From Mansonella perstans (lineage: Eukaryota; Nematoda; Chromadorea; Rhabditida; Onchocercidae): DNA of 64,000 bases. Of this stretch, positions 35,359 through 48,487 are shown piece by piece. The notes under the pieces were generated by a model that had not been told where the DNA came from, ran no database searches, and saw nothing but the letters and a program-made list of their open reading frames with translations. The stretch's first letter is position 1. Each line of letters starts with the position of its first letter. Location of the stretch: the NCBI GenBank assembly GCA_037074765.1, contig JBAMDO010000196.1:44120-108119 (forward strand), given 5' to 3'. The translations under genes and the position numbers were made by a program.

Positions 35359-38300
35359 ATGACGGAATTGTTGCGATCAGCGTTCAGTTATTTGTCACAA
35401 ACATCACCAGCTAATGTCATTGGTAAATTGGATCATTATCTTGTGGGTACAAACGTTGAAATTGGTGAAATGAGGCTTAAAATTCGTTCTCTAATTGCTG
35501 AAGGTTTGTTACATAACGTTAAACGTAACCTTGATTGTTTTGTAGGAAGTTGCATTGCCGTTCGTTTAGGCACCAATAGACCATCTCTATGGTCATCTAT
35601 TTGAGATTTTGGATGTAATATCTAAAGTTATAAAAAAGTACAAACAGATCGCAAAAACTTTGCAATTTGTAAGGTTAAAAGATTGCAAATTTTCCAGAAG
35701 CAAATATATGATAATGGTGATAGTTTGAACCTTTTATTGAGAAATTAAATGTTTAACTTTGTCATGCAAATGATGATGCTACACTTATCAGGAGTGATCC
35801 AATAGCCGATCCATGTTGGTTATTAAAACGGAATTCTCCTGGCTTCATTTCGATTATCTATGCGTTACTTATAAGTTTCTAATTTAGGTGGTTATGCATT
35901 AGTATTTTCGGCCCAAGATACACAAGGTAATTGGTTTGCTCTGAAGCGACAATTGGCCGCAGATGGTGAAGCTGCTAAAGCAATACTAAAGGAAATTCGA
36001 TTTTTACGAGAAGTAATATTTTTACCACAAGTAGCTTTTCTATCACACAAATTAGATTGCTGTCATTTTCCTTTAGTATATTTATTTTTGAAGCTCGATT
36101 TTATGTTAATTTAAAAGCAAAGCAGTTATTAGAGTTCTATTTGATGGAAAGTTATTTGCGAAGTGTTAAGCCTTATTTCACATATGTTGTCTCAATTTAT
36201 CTTATATTTTTAGGAATTGTTTTTACATAAATGAATAGAGAAGGTTGTTAATGTAGGTATTACAAATGGACTAATAGGCATTATATCAAGTTCTACAAAT
36301 TTAATGAAAATTTCGCATACAAATCAATTGATACATATTACTCGTAATCTGTAATTTCAATATCTTGTCAAGTTGTAATTTTAGCTAACTGGTCTTCCGT
36401 CTATTTTGCGTTTCGTACAGGCGGCTCAACTGAGTCCACAGGAAAGTGGACATGGTCGAGCCGAATTTCTTCTTTTAACTGAACTTTGTCCAGGTAGATC
36501 TTAATCTATTTCTTGTGCTGTTAATTCATTGTTTTCGGAATTACGATGCTTAATATTTAAAGTTACGTTCTTCTTAAGTCCTTAGCTGTCATTATAAATA
36601 AGCTTTTGCATGAGTAAGAAGGCCGTTTCTTTCACTGCGAAAAAATAGAAGGGCCAAAATTAGATTTCTAAGTCCAATTTTATTGATATTAATCAGCTCA
36701 AAAATATTTGTCATATTTCCTAATTAGCTTTCAGGAAGCGTGATCGAGCTCATCCAAAAAGGTCCATTGTCGATTGAGCAGGTGACAAAGATTTTTTATG
36801 CGGCTTGCAACGCCATTAAACAAATGCATGCAAGAAACCCACCAATAACACATAGAGATATAAAGGTATTTTTGCAGAAATTATTGTTATAGTACATTTC
36901 AACAGTTGTTTTATTTATTGGTTTTGCACAACTTCGATGAAACGATTTTTTAATAAATAAACAATAATAACGAGGCAGTAATTGATTATACGTTATCATT
37001 TTCTCAGTGTTATTCTGGTGCTTATTTTCATTTGCCAAAAAAAGTGTATTTGCAAGGACAAAAATGTCTAAAGTTGAAAATAGCCGATTTTTATGAAAAA
37101 CTGAAGTAATCGAAGCCATTTTTATTTGTCCATGATATTATATGTTATAAGAAATATTAACTGTAAATTAGAAATATTAACATTAGTTAAACTGTGCAGT
37201 TAACTAGTGTAGTTCAGATTGAAAATTTGCTTTTTGATGCACATGGTTATGTGAAATTATGTGACTTTGGAAGTGCAACAACAGAAATCGTAACACCGGA
37301 TGAGACATGGTCCGCTTTGCAACGAGCACAGCTGGAAGAAGAGGTTGCATTTTATTTTTGAATTATTTATGTAATCTGGTGTAATCGTTTCAGTGTTTTT
37401 TACTGTTTATATTGCTTTCGATTTTTGAGACAACATGCAATGAGAGCGATGAATTCAAATCTCAAGCAGACTTGTTGTTATTCTCGGCAAATTCGAAAAA
37501 TTCTAGATTAATCATTTCATAATCCTGCTGTCCACTTGAAAAACTCTCCTTTAGTAATCCATTTTGTCAAAAATATTTTTAGGAAAATTTCAAAATTTTC
37601 TGAAATATTTAAAGTTTGGAGCATTTAGTTAGCGCGGCACACGACACCAATGTACAGAGCACCCGAATCATTGGATATGTATTCTAATTTCCCGGTGGGT
37701 CCAGCCCAAGATGTTTGGGTAAGTGAATTTATTTAATTGACTTTGGTTTTAAGATGTAATTTATTGGTGAGGGTAGTCGTAATCAGTTGCTTGTGTTATG
37801 TTTGCTTTCTTAAAGCAAGTGTCATATACTGGTTTTGATAGGGCCTTGGGAAAAAGATGAGATTCATTTCTGCCATTCGGATTTGATTTCATTTTAGGTC
37901 CTTTGCTCTAAATAATTGTATTTTAGGCTCTTGGATGTGTGTTATATTATCTTTGCTACAGAAAGCATCCATTTGAGGACAGTGCGAAACTTCGCATTAT
38001 TAATGCGAAATATTCATTTCCCGATGCAGAAACTAAATATACCATGCTGAATCCACTCATTCGTTGGTTTTACCTTTCATTAATTCCAAAGTTTCCTTTG
38101 TATTTTTATTTAAAGTTTATGCGCTTCCTGGATTATCTAAGAAAATTTCCTATTTTGTTTGGAAATTAAATTTAGCTTAACTTGGAGCATTTCAAGGATA
38201 TTTTACTTTTCTCTACACTTCCTTTTTCTTTTTTTTTCCTTTTTTGTTTTTTGTAGAAACGACATTGCAAGTAGATCCAAGGAAACGTCCAAATACGGAG

Positions 38301-41300
38301 GATTTGTGTGAACGAGTTGAAGCACTTGCTGTGGCTCTAAGTATAGATCTTTCAAAACCTGTAGAAAATTTGGAACTGCCTCAGTTATCAGTATTCTCTT
38401 CAGGTATCCGTTTTTGTTGCGCATGTAGTGAATTAGTTTAATTTTAAAAAATCAACAGTTATTTTTTTAGTAAGAAAAAGGTAACGATTTAGTATCAAAA
38501 TCAATCCTTTATGCATGCTATTGCTGAAGATCTCCTTCCTTCGTACGTCTTATTGCTAAAGGTTTCATAACATTTAGCATAGTTGAAAATACATGCCGTG
38601 AAATAGTTTTACATAATTGAATGATCTTAAAGTCTGTGGGGCAGTTATGTTGATATGTGATGTTTGACGAAATTTAAGGGCGATCAATTAATATTTGACA
38701 GTGTAAACGAATCTGTTCAATTTTTTTAACTATTTGCTAATATAATGAATAGTCGTTCTTCATGGTAAAATATAGAGGTTTGAGATTGTAGTTCATCTTC
38801 ATCAGTCAAATAGGAGATTTATTACATCTATATATGGAATCGTTCAATTTAGTGTAATAAATTGAATGGTTTCGTTTACAAACACGAATAATATGAAAAT
38901 ATAATTTTGGGGGACTTCCCAAAATTTTTCGAGAATTTTCACACATTCTATTTACTTTTTTTAGAATTTTCCAAGATTCTATTTACAATTTTCAACATTC
39001 TACAAAAATAAGAACATTTTTAATATTTATATACCTTCAGGTTTTAGTCAGTATGCAGAAATTTATCAGTAAGATAAATGGCATTTATAAGGCCGGACTA
39101 TTGTCTCTGAAATCACGATTAAATCACTTGTTTCTCAGGTCAGTCACAAGTCGAACTATCTACAAATGAACGTGGAAAGTCATCAAAATCAAATATATCA
39201 AAGCAATCACCTTCAACGCCGCGAAAAAATGATTATGTATGTTATATAGACATGCAGAAAGACTATTAGGAACACGAATAGTGTGAATATAATTTAAATT
39301 GGTATAACTTCTTTATTCACATTCAACAGTCACTAGTTTATCTATGCCTGTAATCTGTTAATTTAATCATTATGTGTACCTAATACTTCGTTGTCAAATG
39401 ACTCGTTAATCTTATCATAATCTTGTCGTGCGACGATTAATTGCCAATGAACTATTAGGAGCAGACAGTTCAACAGGCTTCTGCTGTTCTCGGTGCTATT
39501 AAAGGACAGAGCATCTCTTGGTTCAAAAATATCAAAGATAAAACGGCTGCTGTTGCACAAACTGTACAGGTATGTTGATCCGTTCTCAGTGTTTGAGAAA
39601 TTTACCTGAATGATCCTCAGTTATTTGCAATAAAAACTTTATTTTCATTTAATTTGTTTCGGAGGATATAATGAGCCTCTTTAAGCATATATTTCACGGA
39701 AGGGAACAGTCGATTATTTTTAATTCGAAATTTCCAGTCGACTTTTGGTAATCGTGGTCCAAATGTAACATTTATTACATCACGTCTTGTAATAGCGCCG
39801 CTTACTGATTGTGTACCTGAGGCACTGGTTGCACAAGCTGAGGAAACAATGCGGGCTCATATTTTGGATCAGGCCCGAGGACAGTTTGCAATCTATAACT
39901 TATCGAATCGGTGTGTTTTATCACTGATTTTTTATAAATGGCGATATAATCTTATGCGTGCTGTATTTTTGTTCTTTTCACTCCTAACTTGAGCTTGTAA
40001 GTGTCTGTTTAATAATGTAAAACCTTTAGTCATCATTTTGAAGTTATGAACTTATGATTTTGGTGATACTGCAGTAATATATAATCTTTTAGCTTGTCTA
40101 CGAATGCTAACTATAAATGTTAGTTGTATATTTTTCTTTGGAAAGTGGTTTAGAGTGTTTTTAAATGATAGTTTGTTGCTTCAAACGATAGTTTGCAAAA
40201 GAATTTACAAATAATATTTTACGATTGATATTTAGGCATTTGCGGTGCAACTATGATCATCCAGTAGAAACTCCTTTGCCATCTGTTGGAAGTGGTCTCA
40301 CACCCACAGTGAACTTTTTGTTGAATCTCTGCAGAAATATGACCTTATTCTTGAAGCAAAAGGAAACAAATTTCATTCTGATTACTGGTCCTGAAGGTAA
40401 AGATTTCTAATCAAACCTGAAATCGATAGGATCTGTCGCTGCAGAAATATGGTTCCTACAGTACCTTCCTTTTTGACATTTTTATAGTGAACAGTATATG
40501 AGTAAAACACGTTAGCATGTGTGCGTGTCTTCCACCATACTTATAGTGGTCAAAAATATTTCTTTAGTTCAATGTTTACTGGTAGCAGCGACCCTGTTAT
40601 TATATGCTCGACTTGTTTCAAGGCCATTGGCAGCACTGGAATTAATCTGTACCAAAAAACAACCAACAGATCTTCCACCATCTTACCATCGTCAGCTTGA
40701 TATAATAAAAACTGTTGTTTCTATGGACTCATCTGATTTATGTGCCGTAAGTTTTCTGGATACCTATAATATTTTTCTAATCAAAACAAGCTTTGAAAGT
40801 CTGAAGGATTCTGAAGCTCATACATCATCAGGTATTTGAGCAGTTTCTTGCGGCATCACTTTTTGCAAATTAATTTAAAAAATTCAAATTATACATCGCA
40901 AGAAAATCATAAAGTACAGAATCAAAAATATTTCTGATTTCTTCCCGTCTTTCTTTCTAGAAAAAAATATTTATAGATAGTTCATAATAGGCGAGTAGTA
41001 CTTCGGTCATTGCTAATTTCACCGGTTCCACTGTTCAATCGAATTCAGAGCGGTTGTCGACCATTTGCAGATGTCTACGCTGGTGGCACGAAGGTGTGGT
41101 CTACCTGCAAAAGCTATGAAGAATTGAAGTAATGTTTAAAGGAATTTATATTTACATTGTTGCCTTCTCAATCAAACCGATCTGATCAATTTTCTTTCTC
41201 TTACCAAACTTTTTTATTTTTTAGATAAACATCTGATTATGTTAGAAAAATGAAAATGCGTGAGGAATGTTGAACAGGGGCTGTTCCACATCAATTCTTT

Positions 41301-44300
41301 GACACTTATTAGTGGAATATTTATGTAATGTAGTTTTTTTATTGAACACATAATGCTGATTCCGTGAACTACCGACAGGTGAAATAGATAAAACGGCCCA
41401 CTTCCTATTTTTCTATTGTTTTCGAGTTTGAATTGAATTTTCCAGGTCTTTTGAAGTTCCGGATTCGTTTTTAGTAGATATTCCACTGGGAGATATTCCA
41501 GTTGGTGATGATGTACAGGTGAGTTGTATATTACTTGCTGTGACTGAGATAATTTTTAGCAGCTTGACTTTGATTTGTTATATAAGTGAGATAATGTAAA
41601 TTTAGTTTTTAAAGTAAATTTTTAAGAATAAGAAAAATTTTTTTAGCAAAACGATTTGTTGCAATTCATGGATTAATTTGCGAAACAAATTCATTTTTTT
41701 AACTCTTCTCAAAAGCATACGTTAACGTTAACAACGAACAAATTTGAGCTTTTGAGATTCATTTCAGATTCTTTCGTTGAATATTAATTTTAGATAGTTG
41801 TTTATCATGCCCGATTGACGAAGATGCAGAATCGTATGCAGCAGCATTTGATGTTTTCACTGAGTTTTCATGCTAATTTTATTGATCCAAATACCCATAT
41901 GTTAGAATTCAGTCTTGGTGATCTTGATTGTCAGTCTGATGATTCGAGACTTGAAGGATCGCTGAGGTAAGTAAGGCATTTCGAAATCATACTCCTTTTG
42001 GAAGCTTTTTTTAAAAATTAATTTATTATAATCTCTCTTTGGCTGCTTTATATCTATATATAGCGGAAGCTTTATGAAACAGAACACAACTGCCAATATT
42101 AGGACTCCATTCGACACATTTTTCGATACGCTATAGTCTGTGTCGTCTATCATTGATAGATGTCTATTCGGGTTGTAATGTTGTATCACGATAGATATTT
42201 ATCGGAGTTGAAATATTGTACTCACGCAATATTATTAGTTCACAGCATCACAATAGTAAGAAGAAACTTTGCAATCATTCCGATTGCCTGTGAAAATAGC
42301 AGAGAAAAGAAAGTGATTTATCTTGAGAATTGAAAGTTCCTGAAACGCTGCAGGAATCTTCATCATCACATTGTGAAGCTTAAGATTTAGAGTTAATCCT
42401 GCTTGGTGAAGAGAAAAAGAGAAACTGTACATTCACTGAGCGCCAAGAAATATATAAAGTTAAAAAAAAAAAAAAAAAAACTGTGCTTTTTTAATGGTCG
42501 GTAGACTAGTATTGTTTCCTGGATGCTTTCTTTGCTGAAGTCATTCACATATAGTGTTTGATCCTGTTGTGGGTAAAAGCAGTGGTTAGACAAATGGTGG
42601 TTTCATTCAGCAAGAGCCGGGAAAGCGGGATGTTCTATAAAATGAATTTAAAGAGTTCCCGTTTCTGGGTTTATTTTTTCTACAATACAGTCGCATAAAT
42701 TGGTAGGAAATACTATTCTGATTTTGTTGTAACTTTTTTGGAATAATATAATTCTGTAATTTTTTCTCTCATAAAAGAACCAGCTGTTGACGTATTTGAA
42801 ATAAGGAATTAGAGGAGATGTGAGTAATTTTCTGGGAATTGGTAAGTTATGTGTTTACTGTTTTACAGCAAATATGACCAAAACTTTTTTGTTCAAAAAA
42901 CTTTAGCGGATAAGGTTGAAAGTTTTTGTCGCTGAATGAATCAATCGTCTTACGTAGTTCTTATGCAGCGAAATGTTGTGTGGAGCTGCTTGGAATGTGA
43001 ATTGATAAGCTTCAGCAACAATTCTGTATACTTTGCTCCTAAAATATGTTCCTTTTAAGAGTTGGCTTGCAGTTGAAAATTGATGAATATGATAGAGGAT
43101 TTAGTGCACGAGATCCACCAGCAATTCTTAGTTATGAACGGAAATCCATATCAAAAATGTTACTGGTATCTGAACCTGACGAATTTGGTGTGTTATCGTC
43201 TATTTGAATTTTCTGAGTTATATATTTTTATATTTAATTTTACAGTTTGAGTGTATTGCAGATTTGTCAAGATTTTATCTTCTACTTTTCGTCTTCAGAT
43301 GCAATTATGCGAGATCTTGGTCTTCGGAGCAACAAGTCGTCAAATCTGCAAAATTTGTCGAAAAGACCACTTCCACCGCAAAAACATGTCATTGGAGAAA
43401 ATAAAACAAGTGAAGAAGAAGTGAAATTGGCTAGCCGAACCACTCCATCTCTTCCTAACGATTCTTTCTTTTCCACTCTAGAATGGCTGAATAACTCTGA
43501 TAATCCACAAGATGCTTCTCAGAATATTACGGATTCTGTTCAAATCAACTCTCAAGAGGACAGCGTCAAACAGTCATCGGAACATTCTATTCATTCAAAT
43601 TCGTCGGTATGTACTTGCTTGTATAATTTATAAAAGCCTTATTTTTTTACATATCGTATCATATTTCCTAAAATCTAGATCTTGTAATACTGTATTCAGT
43701 ATTGTTTCTCATGCAAAACTCTGATGTCATTCCAACTTTGTACTGACTCGATTCTGATTTCCGAATTGAAATTAGATGCAGTAGCAATGAAGAGAGCATC
43801 ACTGTTTCTAATTTTTCTAGTTACCGAGTCCTGGCTTTCCATCGCGGTATCAAAAATAAGCATGAAAGCATGTTAAGTTTTTCTGGAAAATTTTTTATCC
43901 TGAAGTGTTTGAGTATCGTAAGTCAAAATTTCACTACAGAATCCATAGTTCTCGGTCCGCTTAGATAATATTGAAAGTTATTGCAGGTGTGACATTTTTT
44001 GGACAAATAGAGAATAAAAAAGCGTGTTTGTCTAAAATTTGTGATTAGGGAATGCCGCTTTTTATTGTTTTTTTTTGTGTTGTTAGAGATAGCTGCTGAT
44101 CCAGCTAAATGACCCAGCTGAAGTTGTATGTATGCCCAGCATAGAAACGCATAGACTAGCATATTTTCTATCTTTTGGAAGCTTCGATTTTCATATGCTT
44201 TCTGCTTTCACAATTTGGTCTGTCACTTACCAAATTGAAAGATAGTATGATCTCTCATCTAGCAGGTATATTGGGTATTGGAGCAGGAACTTAGACGTAT

Positions 44301-46816
44301 CCAAGGATCAGGAAGATAGAGGAATGAAGAAAACGCTTTGATTTTGCAGGAAACCAACCATCAGTTGAAGTCTATTCGTTTTACGAAAACCTCGAAATCT
44401 GATTTAAGTGCGCCTTGACATTTAAGGTCTAAGTTGGCGAAAATCATTACTGAGTGTTTAATCATGAGGAAAAGGTGATGGATGTTTATTATTTTACTGA
44501 AAGTGAGATTGAGATTTCATTGTTTTTCGGATGTGGCATGTCGGCGTTACCAATAAATTTCAAATCTCCAGTTCTAACAAAAATTGGGTGTGAAAATACT
44601 GCACGTTTATTAAAACCAAGGAAGTTAGAGAATCGAGAAAAGATACATACTTTTTTTCTAAAGCCGTTAAGTGGAAATCCGTCCGTTAATTTCTGGAGCC
44701 CTTTCAGAAGAATTACCTATGTTCATTGTTTAATAGGTATAATTTAAGGGTTTTATTCAGAAGAATTAAACTATGTTCATTGTTTAATAATTTAAGGAAC
44801 TGTTATCCTCAATATTTTTAACCCAAGTTCCTAATGGCTGCTTGGAAACTGCTCGAAGATTTTTTGACAAGAAAATTTTTTTGCTTTAGTTACTAGAGCG
44901 AAAAGAAAAAGATGCCGATTTGCATAAAAATTTATGCGATATGCGTATCAATATTACGGAAGAGGAAGCTGATGGTGATCGATATAAATTCGATTGTGAG
45001 AAACAAGCAGATTTGCTTGGATTAGGAACTGGTTTGTCTTCTAAAATTTTTATCTTTCTTCATTTCTGACATGTAGTTAATTGACCTTTTTATGATTTCT
45101 TCCACCAGAAAAAATTCAAAGGATATTGTTCAGTAATTTTCTTTCATTTCCACTTTTTTCTATAATCGCACATTCTATTTAAATAATGTTGTACATATCG
45201 AATCGTGCAGTTATTAGCAGTTTTTAGATTTTTCATGTTCGTCTAATTGTGTACAATTAGTGAACGGTATGAGTGATGACACCTTATCGTTAACAGGTGT
45301 TTCTGCATATAATGCACACGATACGTCTTCATATACATTAGATAGTGCTTCATCCAACCTTAATGTCCAGTTTGGAGGTTTGTACATTTTTTTTAGTTTC
45401 TTGGATTTCACTCTTTTTTTGTCGAATTTTCTTATTGCTGGTAATTTTTTCTATATCCGAAAGTTATGTAGTTTCTCAAAATTTCCCTTTATTTTTAGTT
45501 TCTTAACATATTTTAGTTGTATGAAAGACGAAAAATTTTTATTTCAGTTTTCAATAAAATTTATTTCAAGAGGAAAAACCAACTTATTTTAGACAATGAT
45601 TTTTATGAAAACGGAATGCAACGTAATATTTGTGCGCCAAGTTTTTCCACTGTAGATGTTATGGCTTCAACATCAGAAATGAAAACTGATCCATTTTCTG
45701 AATTTTTAGCATGCACAAAGGATAATACAGCTTCACCATTGAAAAGTTTGTTATTAAATCAGCTGTGCTTAACAGTTAATTGAAATCGATTTATTTCATA
45801 ATACTTATCTCAAATGTTTATTCGAATTCCATAGTAAAAATTCTCAAAGTAAATTTATTTAGGTAGTTTAGCAGAAGTAAGTAAAACATTATCGAATAAT
45901 CAGCAACAACCGAGTTACAGTCGAGCTTATTTTGACACATTTGGAGGTAATGTCCTCAACTTATTAATCCTTCAAATTCCTATTTAATTGGTAAATCATT
46001 TTTTATGCTTTTCGTCCACATATGTATCTCTAGCTTTTTCTCTTGAAGAAGATAATCTGAAGTACGATAGAGCTCTAGAATAATGAATTTAAATCAGTTC
46101 AGTGTTTTAGAAAATTTCAGATTTATTCATTAAAATATAGCACCGAATGAGTAGAAAAATGCACTCGTAAATTTTAATACGAGATGGTGATTTCTTTTAG
46201 GTGGCAAGCCAAAGAATTTCGAGAATGCATTTGATGATCTTCTCACTTTTCAAGGCTTTCAAACGTCTGCAAAACCTGTGAAATCTTTAGGTGAAATGAA
46301 GCGGCAAGAAGAAATTAAAGAGCTGGATCCTGTTGAAATTAAGGTAAGCTTTCAATTTAAAAATTGTCAGTTAATTTATTCTCTGAAATTTGAATACTTC
46401 TATACATTCTGGAGCTTGTTTTTCCTTTCAGGTAAAAGAATGGACGAAGGGAAAGGAAAGAAACATCAGAGCCTTGCTAGGGTCGATGAGTAATATTTTG
46501 TGGCCAAATGCTGAAAATTGGATACAGCCAAGCATTGGGGATTTGTTAACTGCGCAACAAGTAAACTAGTTTGCAAAAAAAGAATAAAAGATGAATTTTA
46601 TTAAAGAAAGAAAACTCATTAAAGAATGTTTTCAGTTTCAAATTGACTTTTCTAATATTTTCTTTACAGGTAAAAAAATATTACCATAAAGCATGCTTGG
46701 TAATACATCCGGACAAGCAGGTTGGCACTGAAAACGAAACATTAGCGCGTGCCATATTTACGGAATTGAATGATGCATGGACAGCTTACGAGAATGCTGG
46801 CTTACCATCAATTTAG
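35359..46816 (+). CDS. Cyclin-G-associated kinase / auxilin (GAK)
   Basis: Kinase-auxilin that, with Hsc70, uncoats clathrin vesicles at the plasma membrane and Golgi. Twenty-five phase-consistent exons (35359-35503, 35888-36012, 36385-36493, 36735-36865, 37218-37343, 37629-37718, 37927-38062, 38257-38403, 39139-39236, 39459-39569, 39738-39910, 40236-40396, 40568-40746, 40977-41128, 41446-41518, 41794-41966, 43060-43187, 43299-43606, 44890-45031, 45261-45377, 45593-45745, 45863-45946, 46201-46343, 46432-46560, 46670-46816) give 1,159 residues. Kinase: AEGGYALVF loop, FALK lysine, HRDIK about 166-170, DFG about 186-188, TPMYRAPE. PTEN-like region about 406-577 (FITSRLVIAPL, AIYNLSNR, NLCRNM), C2 about 578-750, linker with DPF and LLGL-type adaptor/clathrin motifs, C-terminal J domain with HPDK near 1124-1127. 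All parts of human GAK are present in order. An upstream in-frame ATG at 35329 is possible but lies before the acceptor-like TTTTTAG. Confidence 0.95.
44704..44797. repeat. Tandem duplication in a gak intron
   Basis: TCAGAAGAATTA...CTATGTTCATTGTTTAATA...AATTTAAGG occurs at about 44704-44748 and again at 44757-44797. It lies in the 1.3-kb intron before exon 19. Confidence 0.75.
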
Positions 46817-48487
46817 TTTATATTTAGGCGTCTTTATAAAAATTTAGATATTCTCACTTGTTTAGTTGCCGCAGCATCTCTTGAAATAGTTCCTCAGATT
46901 TCGTCGTAAGGTTTCGCTTTCTGCATGCAGAATTTGATTATCAAATTTGAACATTTATGCAAAGTTTATTTTGTATCGCAGGATCATTAAAGAATGTGCT
47001 TATTTATTTTCGAGAAATATATTTCTTGCTACATTTTAAAATGGACAAATCAGACGAGTGGCGTGGCATTTATCCTAATATGATTAATAGTATATTTTCT
47101 ATAACAGTGGCTCTTTAATACATTGCATGTATATATCATGTCGTTTAATTTTTACCTGCTTTGAATTTTCATATTTTATTTTATGATAAGCAGTTACACA
47201 TTTCGTTCAAAAAATTTTGATTGATCTTTTTTTACTCCAAATCTCAAATAGGAACTTATTTAATAATTGTGATGTATTAATTGGTCATTTTTTATTGTAA
47301 ACAACACTCGTCATCAGTTTGCCTATCTCATTCATTCCTTGGAATCATTTGGCAGAGAACAGTAAGGCTCATTTTTCCAAAAAAAAAAAAAAAAAAATTC
47401 ATATTTATGATTATGAGTTATGTAAAATTGGAAAATAATATTTAATTTTTGCTGCCAAATGTTATGCACTTAAATCTGTTCAGGAATTTCACTATAGGAT
47501 TTAAAGGTCAGTCTTATTCAGGTGTAAATTTACAGAGCTATTTGCATTTATGAGTGGTTGTCTGATTCGCATTAGATTCGATTTTTAATTTAGACATCAT
47601 TCCCAGACCTCTTTATTTCCATACTTGTAAATCCATTTTCATAATTTGCGCGTATTTTTGTTTCGGACTTTCAATTAAATGTAATTAAATAATTGTGCTG
47701 TTATTTTTCCGAATAGTTAGTTCTGTTTGAATTTTTGTGGTACTGGTAGCTAGAATCTTTTAAAATATAAACAAAATTCCCTTAGATTTTATTTGGAACA
47801 AACAAATAAAACTTCATATTCAGCAACGAATGTAAAATTTTGAAACTATTTTTTTTTTGATCATAAGAATTTTAACAAAAATCAAAAATATGGATCTATG
47901 CAAATAACCAGAAAGTTTTCTCTTCGATTAGCATATAAATCATTTAATTAATGATCTTTGGTCCGTTGTATCAACGTGAGAGATTCTACGGTTCGTTTTA
48001 TGAATTTACGGCAAAATTGTGCTTGAACATATTGTGTGAAGGCGTAGTATCTAAAGATGTTTGAGGTAGAAAGAGAATGATACTGTGAGGAAGGAAAGGG
48101 TCTGTGATTCGAATAGATAGACTATTTGGAGGAAAATGTTATCTTTAAAGTTTTCCATAGAGAATAACTTAACAGTTACACAGTTGATTTATTTAATAAA
48201 ATGTTTGTTGCAAAATGCGTTGAAATCAAATTTGGAAATTTTTGTGTGAAAGATAAAGGGGGACTTTTAATGCTTTTGCGAATAATTTTTGTAGTATCGG
48301 TCCTTAATTTTTCATTGGAGTTGTTTATAGAAGTCACATAGCTCATGGCGAAGTGACTCATAGTATGCGGTTTGCCGTTGGTTTTTACGTTTAACAGAGT
48401 ACACTAGAAATTGCGGTGATTTCAGATACAGATTAGTGTAGTGTTTGGTGGTGTTGTACGGGTATCATCGTGAGGCGTATCACCGTA
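46817..48487. other. Intergenic region between gak and cop1
   Basis: 1.7 kb containing the gak 3' UTR and the cop1 upstream region. A 17-base A run lies near 47381-47397. A minus-strand frame at 48176-48361 shows no motif. Spacing is too large to suggest an operon. Confidence 0.55.

Noticed and set aside
36013..36420. Apparent missing exon in the GAK kinase (HPNIV region) between exons 2 and 3
   Set aside because: Moving the exon 3 acceptor from 36420 to TTTTAG at 36384 adds 12 in-frame residues (LTGLPSILRFVQ) that align with the expected segment, so nothing is missing.
45541..45783. GAK ending at TGA 45781-45783
   Set aside because: The internal donor at 45746 joins in phase to downstream exons that encode the conserved J domain, so this stop is intronic.
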